From Mercenaria mercenaria (taxonomy: Eukaryota; Mollusca; Bivalvia; Venerida; Veneridae), in NCBI RefSeq assembly GCF_021730395.1, contig NW_026460996.1, forward strand, positions 1 to 64,000: 64,000 nucleotides of DNA. Reading direction: 5' to 3'. Shown here one piece after another: positions 1-10,149 of the stretch. Position 1 is the first letter of the stretch, and every line of letters starts with the position of its first letter. Both the position numbers and the translations under genes were made by a program. The notes beneath the pieces are model-generated. The model saw only the letters and a list, made by a program, of their open reading frames with translations, was not told the origin of the DNA and searched no databases.

Positions 1-2330
1 TTCTCACATATTCTATTTGAATTGAATATTAGAGAACTAAGAAAATGAACTGGTACAGGTTTTTACATTTTACACTGACAAAATTACGTCCCTTTTTATG
101 TTGTCATATACATATATGGCATAAAGATATATACTTTGGCAATATAATTTTTTACATAGGTTTATTTGTTATACCAGGGCGTGCATATGCAGTGCTGACT
201 TAAATGAGCGGTTGAAAAAAAGGTTTTAACTTCCGAAATCGAAAATAGGATATGCTTTACACGGTGACTGAGCTTTTATTCGTATAGCTCTTTCTAGTTG
301 TTTTAACTTTCTTTTGCTTTTTATTTTGTTGTTATAAGTGCCGGGACAAAACAGCTATTGCACGAACAAATTCGCGAAACGTTTTTGACAACTTCCCGAA
401 GAAAATAGCACTTTTAATATTCATTTCCTTACAATCCGATGGCAATTGTTGTATTTGTTCAAACTATAATTTTATGACGAAGATCGTTATGTCCAGTTTT
501 ATTATAAGGACGATGCATGTTTTTTTTTTGATGTTATAACATTTGCAAAATCCCGAGTAGGTGCCAAAGCCAAGTTGGGCGTGGGTACAAACGTATCCCG
601 AAAGATTCTGTACATGTACAGTAATGATATATAATGAAGTTGAGAAGATATATTTCTAAATGTGTTTTGTGCTCAATTTTTCATCTTCATATGCTCATGT
701 CTCTAGAAACTGTCATTAGTTATCATTGTCTTCTTATAATTGAGCCGCGCCATGTGAAAACCAACATAGTGAGTTTGCGACCAGCATGGATCCAGACCAG
801 CCTGCGCATCCGCGCAGTCTGGTCAGGCTCCATGCTGTTCGCTTTCAGAGCCTGTTGCAATTAGAGAAACTGTTAGCGAACAGCATGGATCCTGACCAGA
901 CTGCGCGGATGCGCAGGCTGGTCTGGATCCATGCTGGTCGCAAACCCACTATGTTGTTTTTGTCATGTCGCGGCTCATATATATATAAAACAATAAAACA
1001 ACAATTTACGAGAAGTCTTATGTTTCTGAACTGTTCATGCTTGGTCTGTTGATTTCTAAAAAACTATTGGTGACAAATTTTACAAAATGTACTTATTTTC
1101 ATTACTTTTATTTTTACGACATAAATTCATTTTTCACTGAACTGAAGCCTGCAAGTGATCATTTTGCAGACTAAATCAAAGAACAAAAGCACTAATAACA
1201 GAAACATAATTATGAAGAATGCATGATATATAACAGATATTTGCAAAGTGAGACTGGCTAATTAGGCACGTCTAAAACAACGTAGTAATCCATATAAACT
1301 CTGATATTTTATAAAAATGTGATTAAACACAACTAATTTTTTTTCTAAATTATATATATTATCTTCAGCGACACTGATGCAGTAAATAATGTATTTTCTT
1401 ATTTAACAGACTAGAGGCAAGATTTGTTATATACAAAGCCCAATTTCTTTAAATCTCTTCGTTTTTTTGTGTTTATACATATGTGCAATTATTTACTTAT
1501 AGTTTGAATATCAAAATATGGATACATTTTCACTTAGACTAATTTTACGCCGAGAAATACTATAAACATTTCTATTTTCGCAATAGAAAATTTTGAAAAT
1601 AAAACCATTTTCACACACTTTAATAAAGTGCCTATATACATGTAACAACATTTTTGCTGTGCAAGGGAAATCCATTTTCTAGGCGACTGTTTCGGCCCTG
1701 TAACCCGTACTGTCACTTCCAAATACTGAATCAAACCCTCTTTTGTGTTGCAACACCAATCTTATCCTCAGATGTAAGTCAATATCGTACTTGGGTATGT
1801 GATGTTTATAGATTCCATTCTGTGTCCGGACAAGGCACATCAACATTCTCAACTTCACGGTGATGTGTGTGTCATTAATTCCAGACTGAATGCGAATAAG
1901 TTTACACAGGCCGCATGCCTTATTAAGGCGACATATTTAAGTTACATGAAGTGCAACATATAGCGTTTTACAAATCCATACGAAAGAATGGCACAAGTTC
2001 AATTTAACCACATTGTTTAAACTATTCCCTGTGTAAGATGTGCCTTTATTCGTGCATGTGTGCTCTTCAGAAACATTTTTTGTTTATAGTGTTGTGTACA
2101 TCAAGATGTATATCCAAATAACAAAAGAAACTCAACGCATATCTTTCTTCTATTATCCGAGCTTTCGTGAAAAAACAATTTCTGTATTCTCTATCCGAAA
2201 CTTCAACATCAACGGGAAGGGCGTTTTTGTCCTAGTTCAAACCCGTTTATATAACGTTTTTCTCGAATGTTTAAACCACATTTCCCAAAGTAGCGTCATG
2301 TCCTTGTCATACAAATAATTCTGATGACGT
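1..2330. repeat. Duplicated noncoding unit U, copy 1
   Basis: This stretch aligns by eye with 30220-31130 and 41990-45170. Shared landmarks include the phrase CACTGACAAAATTACGTCCC near 75 and 42090, the segment ending CATTTTGCAGACTAAAT near 1160 and 43390, and a block near 1835 and 45010 that includes CATCAACAT. No convincing coding frame is present; the short open frames are not preserved between copies. It is interrupted by the 237-bp palindromic element at 741-977. I read it as one part of a segmental duplication that also carries the TRIM-like genes. Confidence 0.7.
741..977. mobile_element. Palindromic MITE, copy 1 (237 bp)
   Basis: The element begins TGAGCCGCGCCATG and ends with the near-complement CATGTCGCGGCTCA. 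Nearly the whole length folds on itself; both arms carry the CAGCATGGATCCAGACCAG motif and its complement. A second copy of exactly the same length lies at 3312-3548. There is no coding capacity, so mobilisation would be in trans. I could not fix the target-site duplication, so the superfamily is open. Confidence 0.8.
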
Positions 2331-3311
2331 TTTGTATTCAGATAGAAAATGAGTATTTGAAAGGTGGAATTACCCTTCTCCTTGCCCACAACTTTTGAAA
2401 GCGTTCCTGTGCCATTCTAGTTTGTGACTTCGAAATGCCATTGCCTGCTCGAAATCCGTCGATGTATTTTTGACCTTGGAGTAAATCAATTTTGCAACAA
2501 ACTGTGTCTAGAAGAAAGAGCGCTATACAGCCACAAAACTGGTAATTTATCTGGCACTTTATTCATTTTTATCATCGTCAGTAACTGATCCAAAGACATA
2601 AACTTCTATCAATACCATTTGTTTGAAACAGTGTGTGAAAAAGTAAAATGGGAATCAATGATATTCCACATTGATGGTAAGCAAAATGTTATGGACTGCA
2701 GTGTCCAAACCCTTTACAATATTAAGCAAGCTCTTGGTCGTCTATGTTTAGCTTTTTAACTGGAAAAGCAGAACTTTAATTTTTGAGACGCTTTCTAAAG
2801 ATGAAAAACTATTACTTGTCCGGATTATGCCTATTAAACCTTCAGATATCTTCATGATACGTAGAAGAAAAACTCGCTACACTTAGGCAATATATTTGTA
2901 GCCTAAAGACAAGAACATGTAGTTACAAATTTCTATAATAAGTGACATCATTTCTTGCGTGTGGTGCGCAAAACCTGGACCCCAAGTTCAAAGATCAAGG
3001 TCACACTTGGAGGTCAAACTTCAACAGGACTTTTAAGATCGACTATTCGAAAAATAGGTAGAGCTATCGGACTTGCCTATGCGTCAACATCGCAATTTGG
3101 TTAATTTTTGTATGTAAGCTGGAATCTCAGTAAAAATCATTTTATCATTTCCGACTAAAAAATTTATTTCCTAACAAATTCGCACACAAATTTGCAATCG
3201 GCTCTCCTGATCTTTTTGAAGACTGCTGTATACATTGAAAGTGTTGAATAGTGATATCTAAGAGCAAATAAAGCGTTAAGTTAAATGCTTTTATCGTTTT
3301 TGACCGACAAA
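2331..3311. other. Intergenic, no gene seen
   Basis: AT-rich sequence without a supported gene. Around 2945-3130 there is a degenerate fragment with AAGGTCACACTTGGAGGTCA, similar in style to the repeat near 25650, so it is probably a fragment of one of the bivalve tandem-array elements. Confidence 0.4.
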
Positions 3312-3548
3312 TGAGCCGTGCCATGAGAAAACCAACATAGTGGCTTTGCGACCAGCATGGATCCAGACCAGCCTGCGCATCCGCGCAGTCTGGTCAGGAT
3401 CCATGCTGTTCGCTTTTAAAGCCTATTGGGATTGGAGAAACCGTTAGCGAACAGCATGGATCCTGACCAGACTGCGCGGATGCGCAGGCTGGTCTGGATC
3501 CATGCTGGTCGCAAAGCCATTATGTTGGTTTTCCCATGGCACGGCTCA
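3312..3548. mobile_element. Palindromic MITE, copy 2 (237 bp)
   Basis: Same structure and same length as 741-977, with terminal TGAGCCGTGCCATG and its complement and a nearly complete internal palindrome. The matching place in the duplicated flank near 34377 reads through an A-run into GATTTCCTG without the element. The insertion therefore appears private to this copy, or was lost from the other. Confidence 0.8.
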
Positions 3549-5249
3549 AATTGATTTCCTGTAAAATTTCAAATAACTAACTGCCTACCTACTTCCCTAT
3601 ACAAAACAAATCGATAACATTTGCTAAACTGTATTGTATTTTGAGTTTAAATTGTAATCAAACTTGCCAATGAATTTTGCATATATAACTGTCAACTTGT
3701 ATGTAGTTTGTTATTTAAATGTTAAACTACCAACTGCCTACCAGCTTTTAAAGGCTGGAACAAATACATTACTTGACCAGAATCTGACCAATCACTTTAA
3801 TGAGTCAGTATATGAAAGGAAAAAGACGCAGTGATCGCGAGATTAAAAGGGCTTCTTATCTTTAGTTGTAGAATGCTTCAGCCTACGGAAATCAAACTTA
3901 ATAAAGTGCTTTTCAGTGGTCGTAGATGTTTGTCTGTGTTTCGGAGATGTACGGTCAAGGTCACAATGGGCCTTGAGACTGAAACTGGTTATGATCTGTA
4001 GTTTGAGAAGGCTTTAGTCTATGGCAATCACACTTAGGTTTGTGATTGTTTATGGTTAGTAGATTGTTTATATTAATTTTTGGGGCCATTAGGTCATAGG
4101 GCAAAGTCAAATCATACTAGAAACTGGAAATTACAAAGCCAGTTACAATCAGTATAGCATCACGATGGCTATATAGTTACTGTGTATCTGTCAGTTGGTA
4201 GACCAATTGGGTTCCGTTCAATAATTAGAAAATGTTCAGTCTCACCCTGACCAAACTGTAGCAATTCAGTACAACAACACGACTGGCTGATGTGATAGTT
4301 ATATATATAAAGTATCAGCACAATACAGGACATTTGACTGCGAATTTGGCAATTGTGAAAAAAAATGTACTCAATGGAACTTCTTACGTTCTTTCGATAT
4401 TTTGGCATTATATCATTCATACCATACATTGATCAACCGTACATTGATGAAAATATGCACACATATAGAGCATTGTTGGTAATAAAATGACAAAGCTGAC
4501 AAAATCGAGTAATGCAGTTGCACCATTTGAATTGAGTATCTTTTATAGAGTGTCCTTTTTCAAATTCAATAAATAATTTGAAATGAGTTGAATAGAATAA
4601 TAAAAGGGTCTACGGGGTAATTTTATCATGTAATTCAATTCGTTTGATAAAAAGAGTAGAAAGACACAATGCAATATTCTGTTTATGACATGTAAGCTGT
4701 TTAAATTAAACATGGAAATTTCTTCTTTCTTTACCTGATATGGTCCAAAAATGTGTGTGAAATGTATATAATATAAGCTAACATAGAAGAAACCTAAGTC
4801 AGTTTGACGGCCGTCAAGATGTTATAAGTGTAGCGTAATACTTAAAAACATATGTTGTCTTAATTTCACTCCCACGACGTCAAACATGTGATGATAAACG
4901 CTTATTGAAAGACTTGTCGGTCAGTAGTCAAAGCTGTTGCACGAATGCCCGAGGACCAACATGTTTTGAATATTGACCCTGCAAGCCATTCAATAAGTGT
5001 TGTATTACCTGTATTACCTGACATCAGAAATAATCCCAATAAAATGTAATGTCAACCTATAGACCAGTCAATAGCATATACTATGGATGGCGATTTATAA
5101 AAGGTGCAATGTAATGAAACATTACAAGCCAAATATACAAGAAAAACGTTCATAGAGAAAAGAAATAGGGGTATGTAACTTTTATAATATACGCACATAG
5201 CGACGTAGCACGTGAACACATAAATAAAAATGATTTATAGATGAACCCT

Positions 5250-5510
5250 TATGTTTTGGAACATAGCATTTCCTTTGTATATTCATCCTTGTTCTACTTT
5301 CCCCTTCAACTTCCTCCTTTTTTACCCCTTACCATTACCCTCCCCCCACCCCACCTTATCTATATTTGACATAAATTCATATGTACATGTTAGATTTTTG
5401 AAGCAACCTTTCTGTAATATTTTTCCATTACAGCTTCTTTTTGTTGTTGGCCTACTTTGCATATGCGTGGCTCTGAGGCTGTGTTTTGGTGCTCAATGCA
5501 TCCGAGAAAT
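5250..5510 (+). mobile_element. 3'-end fragment of a Penelope-like element
   Basis: This segment matches the 3' noncoding end of the Penelope-like element at about 41630-41880: TATTCATCCTTGTTCTACTT, a C-rich tract, then TTTTTGAAGCAACC and a stretch containing GCGTGGCTCTG. The equivalent place in the C flank (near 35280) has only a short join, so this is an insertion here. A 3'-end-only copy is what 5'-truncated retrotransposition leaves. The open frame across it is a by-product of the C-rich tract. Confidence 0.65.
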
Positions 5511-5927
5511 CTACCCTTACCTATTATCTTTTGGATTCTTAAGAGAATTAAAATTTTAAACAATAATGCACAATTTGTTTACAATTACCAACGAACGAAC
5601 TTTGTTTTAAGGTAGGAAAATCATGGCAGTCAAAATTAACAATATGAACTGTTGAGTATAAGCTTAGTAAAAGTTTGGTCAGAATATGCCAATATCTGGT
5701 TTACTTTACGGTGACTTAAAATTAGTGGTAGACATTCACAAAACTGGTAATTTTACTTGTTTAAAATGTTCAAACAGCAACTTTCATTTTCATTTTCGAC
5801 AGAAGATTAACAGGTATCGAAATACAATAATTTCCATCCGTACCACAGTGCTTTCACTATTCCTATGATTACATAGTATTTAACTTAAAATATATAGATT
5901 GACTTGTCCTGTAAATCGAAAGACTTC

Positions 5928-5942
5928 TTTATTATTTTTATT
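5928..5942 (-). promoter_or_regulatory. Candidate poly(A) signals for TRIM-like copy A
   Basis: Two AATAAA hexamers on the minus strand lie about 70-80 bases past the stop codon of copy A. The aligned place in copy C has lost both hexamers. This is a motif match only, in AT-rich DNA. Confidence 0.35.
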
Positions 5943-6009
5943 GTTTACATACCAGAAACTTTCTGCAGAGGGTCAAATGTTTCCATTTTGGAGCTTAGAA
6001 TGTAAGATA

Positions 6010-7668
6010 CTATTTCAGTTCATACACCTTCACTTTCTCAGCTTCACCCACATACAGTCTATTTTCTGGACCGGAATAGGTTAAGCTTCTACCATGCACG
6101 TCGTCTAAAATAATTTGAACCTTGGTCAAGTCCTTTGTCAACTGATGAATGCCTCCGTAACTTCTTACATAGACAAAGCCCTCATTATCTACTGTTATAC
6201 CCCGGGGCTCTTTAAGATCCGTGTCCTTGTATGTTGCTGTGACCTTGCCATCCAAGGTCATACTGGTTACACAGTTATTGTTATTGCTTGTTAAGTAAAT
6301 GGTTTTCTTGCAAGGACTTACAGCTATAGAAGGAAAGAAAGTGTAGTCACATCCTATTGTTTTCAGAACATTTCCATGCATATCGAGTACTTTGATTTCA
6401 TTGTCATGTAACACACAGAGGTGTTTTGCAATGGTAACAAGATCGCAAGCCCCATTTCTAGTTGTTATCACGTTACCTTTATTAAGCACACCGGACGTTG
6501 ATACAGTCAGAGTGAGAAGATTATTCTGGACTTCAGGTTGAAGTGATGTAAGTGAAACTACAATTTGATCGCTCTTGACATTTGTGACACTCCAAACATT
6601 TTCACTGTCAAAACTCATTTCAGATGCTACTCTGCCATTTCTTGTATCAATTATCTTCACTGCTTTATTGTAATCGTCTGTAACAGCAATATAATGTCTC
6701 TGTATCACTGACAACCCTCTTATATATGGTTTTACCTTGTCTTGCAAGAGCTTACATCAGTCTCTGAAACAAGTCTTGCAGTTAACATTCTGCATATTTC
6801 AGTTGTATTTTTCATCATTTCCTCTGTCTGTGCGGATTGCACTAGTTTATATCTTTGTATTTTGCTGTCTTCATGTAGCATTTCAAGCTGACCGTCAAGC
6901 TTTTCAATTTCCGGTTTCGATCTTTTCATTTTCATGTACAGTTCACATTTTTGTCCATTTTTCCTGTTTGTCTCGATGGCAGTTTTCATTTTGTTTAGTT
7001 CATCATTCAGGATAACACATCTGTCTGACGCTGTTTTTAATGTAGCCTTGTTATTTTTGTCAATGTCCATTATCTTCTTGTTTATTTTATCTTCTAGTTG
7101 GTCGAAAAATTTGTTCATCATATCACGCTGCTTTTTTAGCTCTGCTTTTGCCTGCTTTCTCATTTCCTCTGCTTCAGTTTTTCTGGAATTAATTTTATTT
7201 ATTCTTTCTTTTAGCAACGTAAGTTTTTCATCGAAGTATTCAGCAAACTCTTTGAATTCCTCGTTGTTTTCTAGATCTATAACAATGTCCGGTACGTGGT
7301 CGACATGTTGGCATTGGCGATGGTTTGTAGTGATGCATGCACTACATCCAAGTGTGTCACATGACCGACAAAAGTATTCTGTAACCTTTGTTGGATGTTT
7401 AGAACACTTTTCTACGCACACATCAAGTACACCTGTGCTTGCTACATCAACAGGCATATTTTTCTTATCCTGGAGCACATGGTGTTTGAACGCTTTAAAT
7501 CTTCCGTGAAGGTTATAACATTGTCCACACAGATATTCTGAACAGTCCACACAGAATCCTTCTGCTTCTATCTGTTTTCCATCACAAACACAGGGCTCAC
7601 AAAATATATCCTTGATTTCGTCGGATGCGGCTGTCATTGATTTTTTTGTAATTTCGCGATGTTGCCAT
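6010..7668 (-). pseudogene. TRIM-like copy A: RING-less B-box/coiled-coil/NHL-like gene, two one-base shifts
   Basis: Homology to the intact copy D runs from the conserved start (MATS, at 7668) to the last residues (KVYELK). Order: B-box 1, B-box 2 (CVEKCSKHPTKV then CRSC, CSAC and HRQCQ), a Lys/Glu-rich coiled coil, then a propeller containing GITVDNEGFVYV. Two one-base differences break the frame relative to D and C: seven A instead of six shortly after MATS, and one A fewer at the coiled-coil/propeller hinge (near 6745). An internal ATG at 7637 would still give a 301-residue protein with both B-boxes and the coiled coil. Both differences lie in A runs, so sequence error is a real alternative to pseudogenisation. 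TRIM proteins usually start with a RING; none is seen here. Confidence 0.8.
6732..7637 (-). CDS. Open part of TRIM-like copy A: two B-boxes and coiled coil
   Basis: A 301-residue frame starting at a genuine ATG (MTAASDE). Zinc-ligand pairs CEPC, CVDC and CGQC with a following NLHG histidine form B-box 1. CSKH, CRSC, CSAC and NHRQC form B-box 2. Residues of roughly 115-290 are a charged coiled coil. It ends with SSCKTR just past the hinge, so the propeller is left in another frame. If transcribed as is, the product would be a propeller-less TRIM-like protein able to oligomerise through its coiled coil. That function is inference. Confidence 0.5.
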   Translation of the reverse strand: MTAASDEIKDIFCEPCVCDGKQIEAEGFCVDCSEYLCGQCYNLHGRFKAFKHHVLQDKKNMPVDVASTGVLDVCVEKCSKHPTKVTEYFCRSCDTLGCSACITTNHRQCQHVDHVPDIVIDLENNEEFKEFAEYFDEKLTLLKERINKINSRKTEAEEMRKQAKAELKKQRDMMNKFFDQLEDKINKKIMDIDKNNKATLKTASDRCVILNDELNKMKTAIETNRKNGQKCELYMKMKRSKPEIEKLDGQLEMLHEDSKIQRYKLVQSAQTEEMMKNTTEICRMLTARLVSETDVSSCKTR

Positions 7669-8289
7669 ATTTATTAAGTAATATTTATAGTCTCAGTGTA
7701 CTATAAAGTAACTTAATCTGTTTTGTTCATATACAATTAACTCTACAAAATAGCCAAGTTTTACCTTACATAATGTTTAAAACATGTAAAGCGTTTTTTT
7801 GTATCAGTCCATGATGTACAAAAAGCCGAAATTTTTTATCAAATATTCTGGAAGTTTTCGCTTTTAACAAATTTTATTTTACTTTATTCGAACCTGTTTA
7901 TATCTTTATTTCACTCCCTTGACGATATCGATTTCACGAACAGCTCAAGCGATTAGTTGTCGTTAGATACTTAACAAGATTTTACAAGCAGGTTTGTGCA
8001 TGTAATATGTTTTTTTTATTCTCTTATTATAAACATATGTAACCTGAGACCTTCTTTCTCTGAATTCCAATATTTTAACAAACGCACAATAAACTGTTAA
8101 CTTAACTTGCAAATGAATGACACCTGAAAATAAAGACCACTTTCAGACTCTTCTTAAACGACCTGAAAATACTGGTTCGACTGTGTTTATTCCATGTAAT
8201 GAGGATGGCTATGTTAAATACGAAATTTTTAGTAAGTTTGATTGATAGAAAATGAAAGATGTTTAACATATGCATGTACTAGTATTGTG

Positions 8290-8530
8290 TGTATTTACGT
8301 TAGAGCGAACAAATCGGCCCAGTAGAAAAACCAGTGTTCGTGAGTTCAATCCCCCACTCCTCCAACTAAAAAGTGATCCGGATAAGCGTCCCGTATATGG
8401 ATGTTTTACACATGCACGCTAAAGAAGCAGTGATGCTTATGGAACTGGACCGTCTTCTTTCCATGCAGTACTTTTACTACAAATTACAAACAATCTTGTA
8501 GAGAAGTCGACCGTATGGGTTATCATCGGC
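8290..8530 (+). repeat. tRNA-derived SINE-like segment in F5 (copy A)
   Basis: A GGCCCAGTAG segment (degraded A-box-like) is followed by GTGAGTTCAATCCCCCACTC, which resembles a Pol III B box. After that come TTTTACACATG and CACGCTAAAGAA. Matching segments lie near 27070-27240 and 38235-38420. Because all three flanks carry it, it is older than the duplication. Confidence 0.5.
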
Positions 8531-8532
8531 GA

Positions 8533-8606
8533 CAGCACGAACGCACGCACGCTCGCACGCTCGCACGCTCTCACGCATGGATGCACTCTCGTACGCACGC
8601 ACGTTT
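8533..8606. repeat. CGCACG simple repeat (copy A flank)
   Basis: A run of CGCACG/CTCGCACG units, degenerating to TCACGC and CGTACG. The same kind of run recurs in the other two F5 flanks (near 27290 and 38475), so it is inherited from the duplicated unit rather than arising three times. Confidence 0.75.
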
Positions 8607-8965
8607 TGTATCTACGCGTCGCTCACAGTCCGAGGATCATTATTGTTTTATGTCGTCTGCATGATGTTAAAATAAAAAGGAAAATATATAGTTAATGATC
8701 GTATTTTAACTGTCTGTAGTGCATTTGTGAAATTTCTCACACATATAGAGATGTATGTGGTAGACATTATTTTGAAATATCAGCAAAATGAAACAAAATA
8801 CTATCATGTTAGAAATTTATCGACTAAATCCTGATTTTAAAACAATGTAATTACACATTAATGACTCGAATTTTCAAAGATGACAATTTCAATTTAAGAT
8901 AGGAAAATCAAGGAAAAACTAAATTGACTTTTATTTTTTAATATATCGGGATCAAATTTATATTT

Positions 8966-10140
8966 GGTTTTATATATGAGACATAAATTATATCGGTTAA
9001 AATATCCTAATAAACGCACTGGCCATAAGTTTTGCAAGAGCAGTGGTTCCAACGCCGCCGCGGTGGAGTATTTTATCGCAGAAACGGTTGATACATATGA
9101 CCGGATGAATGTATTTCCGCGGTTATTGGTAACTTTCCTAATGAGTTCATCTTATTTTTTCACATTTGGCAAGAAACAACAAGTTAGACAGGAGCTCAAA
9201 TACGTACTCTTTCAGAAACAAACACTAGTTCAGTGCAATTCTGCATTCTTTGCCATTAACGTAAACACTTTTGTACAGTTTGATAAAGGACTGCTGATTT
9301 TGTAGAATTTCGATTAAAATGGTAGCCATTTGTACAAAACGACCCCGATTACGTTTGCATCATAGAGGACTGATAATACCAAAACGAAAGTGACTACGCA
9401 GTGTTACATGTGAAGTAGTTCAAAATATAGTTCCATGTTGTTGATAAAATAGAGCAGAAACAAGTGAAATATAATGTGACAGTTACATTTTTGGCTTTGT
9501 TTAGATGCTGATTATGTTGGAAAAAGATCTAAACAACTGCCATCGTAAATTTCCATGTTTTAGTATATTTCATTGAGTAAATGTCTACCTACGCGAATTT
9601 GCTCGACAATCATTTTCATGGGAGAAATTTCAGACGGTGTTATTTTTCTAAACAAACTATTTTTCTTATATGTAACATAACATCTCAATATTATTATTTT
9701 TTTTTTGTAAATAGAAATGTTATACTTAGTGGTTATATATGGTTTTCATACCGTTGAAATGCTCTAAAGTACTGAAAATGGTGTCTGAAAATTTAATTGT
9801 TTATATGAAATAAAGAAGGATGTAAATTGGTATAGTGTAACAGCGTAAGTATGACACTATCATACAACAATCATTTCCTGGTAATTGGTGAATTTTCAAT
9901 TCAGGTAGATAAAATAATCGACCGAAAGAGGTTCCAACGCATTTGGCGGTGGATACAATTGCAACGCATTACGGTGTGTCTGATTCCTTTTATGTCCGTC
10001 ATGGATAATAATCTTAACTAAACTGCATTTTCCCGGGATTTTGCGTTGTTACGACCATTTCATAACTCTGACACCAGACAGCCATAATAATTCAACGTTT
10101 AGAAGTAGTATAAGTTATTACATTGCTCCTTTTATAAGTC
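8966..10140. other. Intergenic, no gene seen
   Basis: AT-rich. A 113-codon frame on the plus strand at 8964-9305 has no recognisable domain and looks like chance. Nothing else is supported. Confidence 0.4.
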
Positions 10141-10149
10141 ACCGATACA

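Larger units (their letters stand above)
3560..6009. repeat. 3' flank F3 of TRIM-like copy A (duplicated)
   Basis: Aligns with 34311-35839 downstream of copy C. Shared stretches include TGCTTCAGCCTACGGAAATC (about 3880 and 34709), ACATCAGAAATAATCCCAAT, and the stretch with AACTGTTGAGTATAAGC. Relative to the C flank this one has about 850 extra bases between roughly 4110 and 4960, and a separate insertion at about 5250-5510. No gene is supported in it. Confidence 0.65.
7669..8965. repeat. 5' flank F5 of TRIM-like copy A (duplicated)
   Basis: Aligns with the sequence upstream of B (24265-27710, minus a 2.1-kb insertion) and of C (37491-38840). Landmarks in the same order are a phrase with TTTGAACCTG or TCGAACCTG, GACCTTCTTTCTC or a variant, a tRNA-like segment, a CGCACG simple repeat, and GGxxCAAATTTxxA at the far end. 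Promoters of these genes would lie in the proximal part; I see no clear TATA box placement. Confidence 0.65.

Noticed and set aside
5251-5559. 102-codon frame with proline-rich stretch
   Set aside because: It spans the 3' noncoding end of a Penelope-like element, where the C-rich tract keeps frames open.
6735-6750. Intron or programmed frameshift at the hinge of copy A
   Set aside because: An AAG/GTAAAA donor-like string exists, but no acceptor with matching downstream frame is visible, C and D read straight through, and no slippery heptamer with a following hairpin is evident. A one-base loss is simpler.
6737-7509. Long plus-strand open frames opposite the TRIM-like copies (also at 23324-23752, 36342-37367 and 49613-50224)
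   Set aside because: They are antisense shadows of the coiled-coil codons, rich in Phe/Ser/Leu, and recur only because the sense gene recurs.
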